DNA of 64,000 nt from Zingiber officinale. Lineage: Eukaryota; Streptophyta; Magnoliopsida; Zingiberales; Zingiberaceae. The notes under the pieces are model-generated. The model made no database searches and was not told where the DNA came from. It was given only the letters and a program-made list of their open reading frames with translations. A program made the position numbers and the translations under genes. The stretch spans positions 981,134-1,045,133 of the forward strand of contig NW_024589898.1 in the NCBI RefSeq assembly GCF_018446385.1. The letters run 5' to 3'. The first letter of the stretch is position 1. Each line of letters opens with the position of its first letter. Shown here one piece after another: positions 1 through 11,103 of this stretch.

Positions 1-606
1 GTCTTGAGCTCCATAAATTGTTTAATAAATGAGTTTAAACAAATGGGATTGGACGCATGGCTTTGGATCTTGGTCAAAAAGTTTTTGGATTATTACTTAT
101 TTTAAATTTAAGAAACTATTATTAACTAGATCTATCTCTCCACATGTTTAGTGGACAAAATAGACATTGCGAAACATCTATTTAAAATCAAAATTGGACT
201 AATTAAAAAAGGTATTATTTTTTTAAAATTTAGCCTTCCACTCATCACTCTCACTCAATTGTTTTTTTTATTAATATACAATAATTGTCAGATAAAAAAT
301 GAAATTAAATATAAACATATGAAATAATTGACCTTCTTCCACAATTGGTTTCCCTTCGCGGAGCAGCTTACCGCAAGTAGTCGGGTCACCTCCTTTCCGT
401 TTATTTTTCTCGTTCCTCTCTGTTACTTTTACCGCCTACTCGACTCCCAAGTTCGCATCTTTTTCTCCACATACACCAAATTGAATCAGGAGCTGCGGCG
501 ACCAGCGAGCCGAGGACGTAACTGGCACCAACCCTAACCCTTTCCGCTGGAGCTCCGATCCGCCTGACGCCTCTACATTTCCTACCTCCCGGGCGGCGGT
601 GCCGCG
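1..606. other. Intergenic DNA and 5' leader of the kinase gene
   Basis: AT-rich upstream DNA (about 1-340) passes into a GC-richer, pyrimidine-rich leader (about 340-606) that probably holds the promoter-proximal part and 5' UTR of the kinase gene. Open frames here on both strands look like by-products of the GC-rich leader and carry no recognisable domain. No convincing TATA box was fixed by eye. Confidence 0.5.
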
Positions 607-622
607 ATGAGCTGAATGAACC
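607..622 (+). promoter_or_regulatory. Minimal uORF and overlapping upstream AUG before the kinase start
   Basis: Directly before the main start lies ATG-AGC-TGA (607-615), a two-codon uORF, followed at once by a second ATG at 616 in another frame that runs into the coding region. The main ATG at 623 has a strong context (A at -3, G at +4). If the transcript starts upstream, translation would need leaky scanning or reinitiation. This is an inference from sequence; the transcription start is unknown. Confidence 0.4.
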
Positions 623-3600
623 ATGGGCTGCTTCCTCACCAAAGAGGCTTCCGCTGCCCCCACCCCATCCTCCCTCGGCAGCCGCCGCCGTGGCCGAGAT
701 AAGGAGCGACCTTCCGGCGCCGTCGTCTCCGAACTACAGTCCCAGGCGGCACCTCCAGGGATCGACACCGTCGCCGTTGCTGAGGTAGACTCCCATGCTC
801 GGAAGGAGGACGCCAAGCGGCCGGATGGAGATCGCCCGACGCGGCGTAGGCGACAGAGGCTTGATCCCAGGCTGAGCAACCCACCTGGTCATGTTCAGGG
901 GGAACAGGTGGCCGCCGGGTGGCCCTCCTGGCTCTCAAATGTTGCTGGGGAGGCCATTAAGGGCTGGACGCCCCGCCGTGCTGACACCTTCGAGAAGATC
1001 GACAAGGCAATCTTTCGTTTTTCGCTCCCCCATGCTTTTGGTTCGGTGAGTTTGGCTGCTAAAAGTGGTGCCTTTTTCCTGTTTATTTAGATTGGCCAAG
1101 GAACCTACAGCAATGTTTACAAGGCGAGGGACATGCTGACCGGAAAAATCGTCGCTTTGAAGAAAGTCAGGTTTGACAATATGGAGCCAGAAAGTGTGAA
1201 ATTCATGGCGAGAGAGATCCTTATTTTAAGGCAGTTGGATCATGTCAATGTGGTGAAACTGGAAGGTTTAGTGACTTCCAGGATGACTTGCAGTTTGTAT
1301 TTAGTATTCGAGTATATGGAGCATGATCTTGCTGGTCTTGCTGCGAGTCCCACTATCAAGTTTACTGAAGCTCAGGTTACACTACCATGATAGTCATTTT
1401 ATGCGTTTAATAAAAGCATGATTTTTATCATGATATCCATCTGATATTGATTTCTTCCAGGTTAAGTGTTATATGCGTCAGTTATTGTCAGGGTTGGAGC
1501 ACTGTCATAATAATGGTGTGCTGCATCGGGATATTAAAGGTTCCAATCTCCTAATAGATAATGAAGGGTTGTTGAAGATTGCTGATTTTGGCTTGGCTAC
1601 ATTCTTCGATCCAAGCCGCAAGCATCCCATGACCAGCCGGGTAGTAACACTTTGGTATCGAGCACCAGAGCTTCTCTTGGGAGCCACTGACTATGGTGTG
1701 GGTATAGACCTCTGGAGTGCTGGCTGCATTTTGGCAGAGTTATTAGCTGGGAAACCCATCATGCCTGGGAGGACTGAGGTACCATGTGGGTTTAGTTCAC
1801 TGAGGAAAGTGTTAGCTATTCCTCCTTTATATGTAAAGTAGCTGCTGTTCTCCATAGCATTACTGATACTAGAGGATAATAATGCAAGGATTCAAGTTAG
1901 GCAGGACAAATATATCGTTGTAGAATTTTACTTGTATCCAAACATGTAGAATTCATGCTCTTTTGTTGCCAGAAACACATGAATGATAGCGTAGATTGAT
2001 AATACATTATTATGAACATGTAAAAAGGGATTAAAAAAAAATCAGAAGAGTATGAGGTACATTGATTTCATCTCCTGAAGTAAGCTTTTAACATAATCTC
2101 TGAACCAAAGACTCGAATTGGCAACAGCTATGCCAGGAGTGACCATTTTTTTTAATCCAAACATCAATTTCATGTTAGTTTTGAATTTTTGGACATCATT
2201 TTCAAGGTAAAAGGTGAGGTTTGTAAATATAGAAACTAACTTGAGGTGTGTCTGCGTAGAGGCTATACTATTATACAAGCTATAGGCTGTTTAAAATGTT
2301 TGCTGAGTATCATCAAGACCTTACTACACTATGCATATACTACTTGAATATACCAGTATTAAATTAAGATTTTTTGTTTTGTCTTAAACGTGTCTTTTAT
2401 TATGGCTGGTGTGTTCTGAAATCTGAATGTTTCCATCTTTATTAGGTTGAGCAGCTGCACAAGATTTTCAAGCTTTGCGGTTCCCCTTCCGAGGAGTATT
2501 GGAAGAAATCAAAGCTGCCACATACCACTATTTTTAAACCCCAACAACCATACAAACGCTTCATAAAGGAGACATTTAAAGACTTTCCACCATCTTCATT
2601 GCCACTGATTGAAACTCTTCTTGCAATTGATCCAATTGAACGTTTAACTGCAACAGCTGCTCTAAATAGTGAAGTAGGTGCCACATGATGTGAACTCGTT
2701 TACACTCAATATAATGTTTTTGTTTTCTTTTTTCTGCTATGAAGAATATTGCAAATTGTACTAGCTGCATTAAAGAAGGGTCTCCTAACAACTATCTTCA
2801 TATAACAACTATCTACTAATAATAATTATCTTCTAACATTTATTTTGTAATGATATGGTTCATTCTGGTCCGAGTAATGTATTTGAAACTTTTGCATTTT
2901 TGTTTTGTCTGTTAATATATATTTTTATACTGTAATCACTACCTGTTTTGATTTGTGCAGTTCTTTAACACTCCACCATACGCATGTGAACCATCAAGCC
3001 TCCCGAAGTATCCACCAAGCAAGGAGATGGATGCTAAACTGAGAGATGAAGAAGCAAGAAGGTATTCACAATCATTCCTACTGATTTCGTTTGTTTATTA
3101 CCAATGGATCATGGAAAATGAATTCCTCCTGAAATCACCTTTTAAAATATAATTTCCACTATGGCTACTCTTTTTTCTTAAAAAAAAATATGGTTTTTGT
3201 TAATGAAATATATGGTCTTGCATCTGCCGTTTAAGAAAATAATACTATATTCTGCATGCCTGCGTAGCTTTTGGAATATGTTGTTATCTTGGAACTGCTT
3301 TTCTATGGGTGGTCAAGGTACTGCAAAGACACCATAATGAAACTCAAGATAGGATGGAATGGTAAAACAAACGGCTTAAGTAACATGGTAGCTTCTTTTT
3401 AGAAATGTCTTTCCTTAAACTCTACTTCAAGCTCCCAACTCCACGGAGTCACACTGAAAACAACAATCGATGTGGATAGTTGAGACATAAATGGACTCGA
3501 AGTCACTTAGGAAGCTGCAATTTTTATTCCACATATTCCGTGTGTTTAATGATGCCAATTTTTGTAGGTTGAGAGCTGGTGGTGGGAAAGCCAATGTTAG

Positions 3601-4748
3601 TGGAGCAAAGAAGATGCGCACACGAGAGCGAACTACAAGGGCAATTCCTGCCCCTGAAGCTAATGCGGAACTTCAAGTTAACATTGATGTAAGTGAAACA
3701 GTCTTTTAGTTTTTTAATCATTTGATTGCAAAATAATTTAACATTGGTTTGCCACTGTGAACTGTTGTCTTCCTACTTTTCATTTATAAGGAATAAGATT
3801 ACATTCTTTTCCTAATCAGAGCCTAATTTACACAACACCCTGCAGACGACACTAACATATTCTACATGGTGTTTAAATCTTGATTGGCTAAAAGAATTAT
3901 TGTAAACTGTAAATAGGTTTCCTTTGGTAGTTTAACCATATCAAAATATAATTTTAAGAGTATATATCAAAGAGTGCAAGGAGGAAATAGAGAAGGCAAT
4001 AAAAATGCAGTGCTAGATTCAGTTGAGTTTTCATGCACACATTGAATCAGTAAGAGTCAACTTTGCGAACTGAAATGTTCATACACATGTTATTGCACTG
4101 TGCATCTTTTACGTTAACCTAAAGAGGGTGACAAATCCAAAGAGAAGATTTTTGTGGCTGATTCTTGCGGCTTGTTTTTCTTTTGTATTTTGTTTTTAAC
4201 CTATGCAAGGAAACATGGGTGCTAGTGAATTTTTTCCACAGTTCACATGAGAGTCATTATGTACGTGTCTTAGTTTATTTTCTCAACACTAGTTTTTCTT
4301 TGTATCTAAATGACGGCATTGGTAATGGTCGGTAACCTTCCCAAATGGAGCTTACTATCAATGAACAGTTGAAGTAGAGCTATTTGTATGCCATTTGGAT
4401 TTCTAGTTAAGATGTTAATTTACCCTCCTGTGTGACTGACAGAGACTGCGCCTGATTACTCATGCTAATGCAAAGAGTAAGAGCGAGAAGTTCCCACCAC
4501 CTCACCAGGATGGAGCACTTGGTTATCCTTCTGAGTCATCTCATCCTATGGATCCTGCATTCGAACCGCTAGAGTCCTCGTTCAGCACAGTATTTCCCTA
4601 TCAGAAAAGTGAATTGGCAATGTGGTCTGGCCCCTTGATTGATCCAGCTTCCACCGGTGGCCCAAGACGAAAGAAAAAATCTGCAGCGACTCAGATGCCT
4701 GCTAACTTAAAGCATCTTTCGAGTGCTAATGCTACCAACGAAACATAA
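623..4748 (+). CDS. CDK-like serine/threonine protein kinase (At1g54610/IBS1-type), N-myristoylated
   Basis: Seven coding exons can be joined with intact phases: 623-1006, 1091-1375, 1461-1778, 2446-2673, 2961-3061, 3568-3688 and 4443-4748, giving about 580 residues, normal for the family. The N terminus is MGC, a myristoylation plus palmitoylation signal, so plasma-membrane attachment is likely. A basic, low-complexity N-terminal region leads to a CDK-type kinase domain: glycine loop GQGTYSNVY at about 130-138, catalytic Lys near 152, [10 protein letters not shown] with HRD at 245-247, DFG at 265-267, and [12 protein letters not shown]. The cyclin-binding helix position reads [13 protein letters not shown], not PSTAIRE, as in plant Cdc2-related kinases outside the classical CDKs. 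The C-terminal tail is basic and proline/serine-rich. The first intron (1007-1090) has a GC donor instead of GT; phase 0 and the IGQGTY restart leave no good GT alternative. Substrate unknown. The closest family members have roles in stress or defence priming, which I infer only by similarity. Confidence 0.93.
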
Positions 4749-5208
4749 AAACAGTCGAGAGTCGAGACCTTCACTCAAGTTAGATGAACAGCGGTCCATA
4801 TGAACTGGATAGATCATCCATTGCTGCTGGTTAAAAACCCCTCTAAATTAAATTGGGAGTTAAAACAGCTCCCTTCGTCCCCTTATTCGATTTCTTCTAC
4901 ATCTGTTGATTTTTTTGTATGGTTAGCCTTTGGATAGATGGCTGCAGAGAAATTATTCTTGTCATGTATATTGTTTTTTTTTTTTTTTTGCGATTTGCTT
5001 GTTTATAACTGGATTCTGGCATTGGATTTGTTCAGTGAAATAAGTGTTTGGAATCCTGTTATTGCATCCATTTGTATATTACTCTTGCCCATGCCATTTA
5101 GATTTCTGTCTGATGTTGACAAATGCCACATTAAAAACCTGATTCATGTACTCAGCATATCTTAATGTGGTCTTAGCTTTTGAAGAAAGGATATATATAT
5201 TTTTCCAA
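4749..5208. other. 3' UTR and downstream spacer of the kinase gene
   Basis: AT-rich DNA with a poly-T run near 4975-4990 follows the stop codon. It presumably contains the 3' UTR and polyadenylation region of the kinase gene. The short open frame at 4938-5165 is hydrophobic and T-rich and has no family features; I do not call it a gene. Confidence 0.5.
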
Positions 5209-5223
5209 TATTCATATGATAAT
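5209..5223. repeat. Left 15-bp target site duplication of the LINE
   Basis: TATTCATATGATAAT occurs here and again at 8440-8454, exactly at the two limits of the RTE-like LINE. A 15-bp perfect repeat at both limits fits target-primed reverse transcription. Confidence 0.85.
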
Positions 5224-8200
5224 AACTCTGCCCATAACGATTGGTCATGATCGATTTCAAGTCCGGATAGGAGAAGGGTTACGTTAGGTTGTCAGTCAGC
5301 GTTAAAATTATGGTAAATATTTAATGAATGAATCTATTAAATTATTTTGCTAATGTTAGGTTGTTTTTCGGAAAGAACGCGTTATAAAGTCTGATTGTAA
5401 CGTCTCGGTAAGGATCGTTATATCTCCAGAACTCAGGTGTAGTGCTAAATATGTAAGAGTTTGCGTTCCATGGTCTGACTGTAACGTCTTAGCAAGAATC
5501 GCTACATCTCAATGAAACTTGGGTGTAGTGTTGAATAGGCAAGAGTTCTCACACCATAGGTTCAATAAAAATAAATATGATAGGAAAACTAATAATTTAA
5601 TATTTGGAACATGGAACATAGGAACTCTCACCGGTAAATCAATGGATGTAGTAAATATAATTATTAGAAGAAAGATTAGTATTTTGTGTATACAAGAGAC
5701 AAAATGGATAGGCTAGAAAGAAAAGATGATAGAGAACTCGGGTTTAAGTTATGGTACACTAGAAAGAGTAAAGCAAGAAATGAAGTTGGTATTATTGTAG
5801 ATAATTTGTTAAATGATGAAGTTGTAGGAGTAGTTAAAAAAGGGGATAGAATTATAACTCTTAAGATAATAGTGGAGAAAAAAACTATGAACATAATTAG
5901 TGTATATGCACCACAAGTAAGATTAGATGAAGTTACAAAATCAAAGTTTTGGGAGGACTTAGATGAAATATTACAAAATATTCCACCAAATGAAATGATT
6001 TTAATGAGAAGTTATCTAAATGGACATGTCGGAGTGAAAAATGAGGATTATCAGAGGGTACATGGGAGTTAATGGGTTTGGAACAAAAAATGAGGAAGGG
6101 AAAACTATATTAGATTTTACGATAGCATATAACCTTATATTAGCTAATACATTTTTTTAAAAAAAAGAACTCTTAGTCACATTCAAAAGTAGGAATAATA
6201 AATCTTAAATTAACTTTCTTATGGTTAGGAAGAAGGATAGAAAGATTTGTAAAGATTGCAAAGTCATCCCTGGAGAAAGCTTAACTACCCAACATAGGTT
6301 AGTAGTATTAGATATACGCCTCAAACATAGTATCAATAGAAAGAAAATATATACGATTTCTAGAATTAAGTGGTGGAAGTTAAAAGATGGAAAGCAAAAT
6401 ATATTTAAGGAGAAGGTAGAAGTACAAGCATTAGGTGAAATATACGATGACTCTAATACAACATGGGATAAGATGATATCAAAGTTGAAAATAGTATTTA
6501 AAAGTGTACTTGATGAGTCAAAGGGACATGCACCACTAAGTAAGGAATCTTGGTGGTGGAATAAGAAAGAAAAACGAATAGCTTATAAGGAATTATATAT
6601 TTGTAAGAATGAGAAAAACTTTAAAAAAATATACAATAGCCAAGAAAGAAGCTAAGAAAGTAGTGAGTGAAACAAAAAATAAAACTTTTGAACGATTATA
6701 TCAAAAATTAGATACAAAAAAAAAAAGACATTTATAGAATAGCTAAAGTGAGAGAAAGGAAAATAAGAGATCTTAGCTAAATAAAATGTATTAAAGATGA
6801 AAGAATAGTGTATTAGTAAACGATGGAGAAATAAAAGAGCGGTGGAAGAGGTATTTTCATCAACTTTTTAATAAAAGTTTAGATGGCCAACTTAACTTAG
6901 GTAATTTAAGTAGGTTAAATGAGCATAGAAATTTTAATTTTTATCGTAGAATTCAAATTTCAAATGTAAAACAAACTTTAAATGAGATGCACAATGGAAA
7001 AGTCGTTGGACCAGATGATATTCTGATAGAGGTATGGAAGTGTCTAAGGAAACAAGGTATTGAATGACTTACAAAATTATTTAACATGATATTGAAAATG
7101 GAAAAAATGCTTGATCAATAGAGGATAAGTACTCTAGTTTCTTTATATAAAAACAAGAGAGACATGTAAAATTGTACAAACTATAGGAGTATTAAATTAA
7201 TGAATCATATTATGAAACTTTGGGGAAAAGTAATAGAAAAAAGATTAAGGAAGGAGAGCATAGTGACCGAAAATCAATTTGGGTCATGCTTGCAAGGTCG
7301 ACAATAGAAGCTATACATCTTTTTAGACAATTAATTGAAAAATATCGGGAGTAAAAACAAGATCTATACATGGTATTCATTGACTTAGAAAAAACTTATG
7401 ATAGAGTTTCAAGAAAAATTATATGGAGAATTCTAGAAAAGAGAGGTGTTAGCGTAATATATATTGATCTAATTAAGGATATGTACGAGGATATAACGAC
7501 CAGAGTAAAGACTTCAGGCAAAATAACTGAAGCATTTTCAATAAAGATAGGGTTACATCAAAGATCAGCTCTAAGTCCCTATCTTTTTATACTAATTATG
7601 GACGAACTCACTCCGCACATTCAAGACACAGCACCGTGGTGCATGTTATTTGCAGATGATATTATTTTGGTAGATGAAAACATGAAGGAGTAAATGTTAA
7701 GCTAGAATCTTAGCGGAAAACACTAGAAGGGAAAAGTTTTAAGCTTAGTAGATTAAAAACAGAAGATATGAAATTTAAGTTTAGCAATATTAGAAGTAAT
7801 GAGACAATTATTAAGATGGGAGAAGATGAGTTGTCCGGAATCGAGAGATTTAAATATTTAAGATTATTTTTGCAAAACGATTGAGGGATTGAGAGAGATG
7901 TCTTACATAGAATACAAGCAGGATAGGTGAAATGGAGGAGAGTGTCGAGTGTTTTATATGATCGTAAAGTATCTCTTAAATTTAAAGGTAAGTTCTATAA
8001 AACCGTAGTTAGACCTGCTATATATTATATGAATGTTAGGCTATGACTCGAGCACATGAGCAGAAGATGAGAGTTGCAGAGATGAGGATGCTAAGGTGGA
8101 TGTGTGGACATACGAGGATGGATAAAATAAGAAATGAGAACATTAGAGAGAAAGTTGGAGTTGCATCTATTAAGGAAAAACTTTGATAGACACGTTTAAG

Positions 8201-8439
8201 ATGTTACGGACATGTACTTAGACGACCAATAAATGCTCCAGTTATGCGATGTAAAACTATGATAAATATGCATATCAACGAGGAAGAGGAAGACCAAAAA
8301 AGACTTAGTTAGTAACAATAAAACAAGATAAAATTTATTTAAATATAGATGATAATATAATAGGAGATAGAGCTCAATGATATAAATGATTCATATAATC
8401 AACTCTACCTAATGAGAAAAAGTTTGGTTGTATTTATTG
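5224..8439 (+). mobile_element. RTE-clade LINE (non-LTR retrotransposon), decayed
   Basis: The element is about 3.2 kb, bounded by a 15-bp target site duplication. Fragments of an apurinic-type endonuclease are visible at about 5590-6070 (GTWNIGTLTGKS, ILCIQETKW, then ISVYAPQ). The reverse transcriptase lies at about 6980-7700 with FIDLEKTYDRV, LSPYLFIL and the catalytic FADD box near 7650. A C-terminal segment at about 8050-8240 contains MLRWMCGH and LRCYGHV, typical of the plant RTE group. The frame shifts several times and contains stops (for example the pieces 5519-5716, 5686-6072, 6221-6655 and 7370-7693 lie in different frames), so this copy cannot encode a full protein. The 5' end has two diverged copies of an 84-bp unit. 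The 3' tail is a degenerate GTTTGGTTGTATTTATTG-like end without a long poly-A, as in RTE elements. Confidence 0.88.
5390..5560 (+). repeat. Two tandem ~84-bp monomers in the LINE 5' region
   Basis: The segment beginning TCTGATTGTAACGTCTCGG (about 5390) is repeated in diverged form from about 5474 (TCTGACTGTAACGTCTTAG). Both continue with a GTGTAGTGYTRAATA block and AAGAGTT. Tandem 5' monomers often carry LINE promoters; here that role is inferred. Confidence 0.7.
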
Positions 8440-8454
8440 TATTCATATGATAAT
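8440..8454. repeat. Right 15-bp target site duplication of the LINE
   Basis: Perfect copy of the 15-bp repeat at 5209-5223; it marks the 3' limit of the LINE. Confidence 0.85.
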
Positions 8455-8550
8455 TTTATATTAAGATTTTTTTTAATCCTTGAAAGCTTATTTAATTGGT
8501 CTTGACAACATGTTCTTCATATCTTTCTCAGTTACCATATATATACATAT

Positions 8551-9650
8551 AGAGAGAGAGAGAGAGAGAAATGTTATGCTGGGCGACGCTTTGTGCGCAA
8601 CCGTGAGCGACGCGCAGACGTGACACCGCCAGCTCGATTTCACTACAAATAAAATAATCCACAAAAGTTACTCTCCCTTTCTCGCCTTTGTTCAAAATTT
8701 TGACGGCGCTTATTACCAAAAATAAAATCTCCCTCACCGCTCTCTCTCTCTCCCTCCCTCTCCCTCGCTGTTGTCTCTCCCTTGCTCCCGGTCCCCTCCG
8801 GTGTCCGTCCTCCGGGTGACCTAACGCTTCCCCGGAAAGTTCAATATTTTTTGTCTGGCTCGCCGCTCGCCCCCTTCCCTCGATCCCTCCATCGAAACTC
8901 GTCCCTCGCGCTCCCGGCCGGAAAGTTGCTCCGTCGTCTTCAATCGCAGGTCTACTGTGAGATCCTACCACCTCACTCCAATTTAATTTCTTAATCCACA
9001 CCGTTATTACCTTGTGAAATCGGTATAAAAATAGCTGTAATAATTGTACAAAGATGCACCGCAGCTTTGCTCCCATTTCTAACCGTTGCATCAACTACTA
9101 CGACTGATGAAACCGTGCTTGTAGGATATGACTTGGATTGGTCGTGGTAGAAGGTCGGAAGGACTTATGCTACGACCTGGATGGTCGACGGCTCCAACAA
9201 CTGCCTGCTCTCCGGTGGACTTTCATTTTGCTGCTACAAGGTGTAGCAGCTTCATGGGGAGGAAGCTGCTACAACGTGTAGCAATTAACTGTGCATGAAG
9301 CTGTCACACCTTGTAGCAGCTACCTTGATATTTTCTAGCAGAGATTAACGTACTCGGTACCCATAGTTTTCATATTGTCTTTATCAACCCGATTCAAAAA
9401 TTATTCTTAAAAAAAAATTTCACTGCTTCAGCGCCTTTCCTACTACAGATTGATTGGAATTCTCTCTCCTTCGCTCCCTCCGTCTCCCTCGTCTTCGTTG
9501 AAGGTCGTCTGGCTGACCACTTGGGCCCCTGCCGAGAAAGTGAAAGGTCAGCTGCACCAACCGCCTGCTCTCCGGTGGACTTTCATTTTGCTTCTACAAG
9601 GTGTAGCAGCTTCATGGGGAGGAAGCTGCTACAACGTGTAGCAGTTAACT
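8551..9650 (+). repeat. Left terminal inverted repeat (~1.1 kb) of the giant transposon
   Basis: Starts with (GA)n then AATGTTATGCTGGGCGACGC, and matches the reverse complement of 33022-34146 almost throughout, diverging after the GTAGCAGTTAA at about 9648. It contains CT-rich stretches, palindromic GTAGCAG motifs, and an internal direct duplication of about 125 bp (about 9210-9335 and 9569-9695) around a TCCGGTGGACTTTCATTTTG block. Open frames inside it (such as 8528-9094 minus) are not believable genes: they recur only because the TIR is duplicated and contain no domain. Confidence 0.85.
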
Positions 9651-10860
9651 GTGCATGAAGCTGCCACACCTTGTAGCAGCTACCTTGATATTTTGGATTT
9701 CTAGCCCCTCTATCTTCTAGCAGAGATTAACACTACACTTTAGCCATTAACCCTCTATTTTCAACAATAATGTTGGTTTGTCGGTCTTCTAGCAGGCCTA
9801 TTTTCTAGCAGAGATTAACCCAGTAGCAGAGTTTTCATCATGCTAAAAAAAATGTGAAAATGTAAGATGCGATGTTGCACCGGCTTTGCCTTGTTTTTGT
9901 GCCATGCATTGAAGCAATTACTTCGACTAATAAGCACTACACAATGTAGCAGTTACCTCAACATGTAGCTGCCACAACTTGTTGCAGCTAATGCGGTAAG
10001 GCACATTATTAGTAGCAGTATTTTTGTAATAAGATTAACCCCAAATATATTTACTGGTCATGTCTTTAATTAAAATTGCTTAATATTTGATTTAAAAATA
10101 TTTCAGATGCTTCAGCGCCTTTGATTTTATTTGCTTTGCTGTGACGCGGTGTAGCAGCTACCTCTGCTAATAACTGCAACACCTTGTAGCAGCTACATCT
10201 ACATATAGCTGGCAAAACATGTGCCAGCTAAATTCGTAAGTCCTATTGTTGGTAGCCATGATTTTCTTATTGTACACAGATTATCAACATGAATTTTTTT
10301 TTTTAAATTATCTCCTCTGCTGAGCTGGTTCGGTTAGTTTTTTAATTATTGTGATAATATATATTTATAATGTTCAAATACATTTTTACCCTCATAGACC
10401 AAAGTTTTTTACCCTAAACTCGCCGTGTGACAAATATTTAGAAAGAATTTCTTCGATAGTTGTTCAGTGGCCCACAGAGTCTTCATCAATCAACCTCTCT
10501 GCTCTGCGATGTTCTTTGTGTCATTCGAAGCTTCGCCTTCATTGTAAGTAATATGTTAGGGTTTATGTTCCAAAGCTTCGGCTACTTGGATATTTTGAAT
10601 ATTTAGGGTTGAGAACCGTCTCCTAGCTGCTAGGGGTTTAATGTTTTTAGGTCGCTCACCAAAGATGGTTTACTTTGAGGGATCAATGAGGTTAAAACAA
10701 AAATATATATCTTTCGTGGTGTAGCTCTTGTCATTGAACTGCTACAAAATGAAACAACTCGCTTAACCACTACAGTCTCCATTGTCTTCTTACAAATGTT
10801 GTAGCTACTTGACACTAATTGCTACAATGTGTAGAGTACTCATGTTAAGCACAACTAGTT
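9225..10860. repeat. Left subterminal array of palindromic GTAGCAG repeats
   Basis: At least ten imperfect palindromes of the form CTGCTACA-N3/4-TGTAGCAG occur, for example near 9231, 9272, 9302, 9591, 9632, 9660, 9945, 9968, 10170, 10205 and 10820. They vary in both half-sites and in spacing. The GCTTCAGCGCCTTT block at about 9425 recurs near 10108, so the array may be built from longer degenerate modules. Repeated subterminal palindromes typically bind the transposase; that role is inferred here. Confidence 0.75.
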
Positions 10861-11097
10861 ACATTGATATATATAGGAGAGATTATAGAACTTGTAATGT
10901 ATTAGATTATGGTTACTTATAACAGTCTCAGGTTTTATATTATGGTTGATAATATAGAGATTATAGACATGGTAATGTATTAGGGTCTGGTTACTACTTA
11001 CTAATAACAGTATCGGGGTTTATATTATGGTTTATAATATAGAGATTACACATAAGGGAAGTGAGTAGCATTATGAGCTTATGTTTGTGTTTGACAG
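10430..11097 (+). other. Putative 5' UTR exon and 5' UTR intron of the Ulp1-type gene
   Basis: A strong donor (ATT|GTAAGT, intron starting at 10544) and an acceptor (TTTGACAG at about 11090-11097) lie directly upstream of the ATG at 11104. AT-rich TATA-like sequence sits near 10360. I infer a non-coding first exon and a leader intron of about 554 bp. The intron contains two imperfect tandem copies of a roughly 90-bp unit (about 10866-11047). Confidence 0.45.
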
Positions 11098-11103
11098 AAC
11101 TAA

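Noticed and set aside
436-938. Antisense ORFs over kinase exon 1
   Set aside because: GC-rich shadows of the real exon on the other strand.
8528-9094. 188-codon minus-strand ORF in the left TIR
   Set aside because: Low-complexity translation of GA/CT-rich DNA, not kept intact in the other TIR, no domain.
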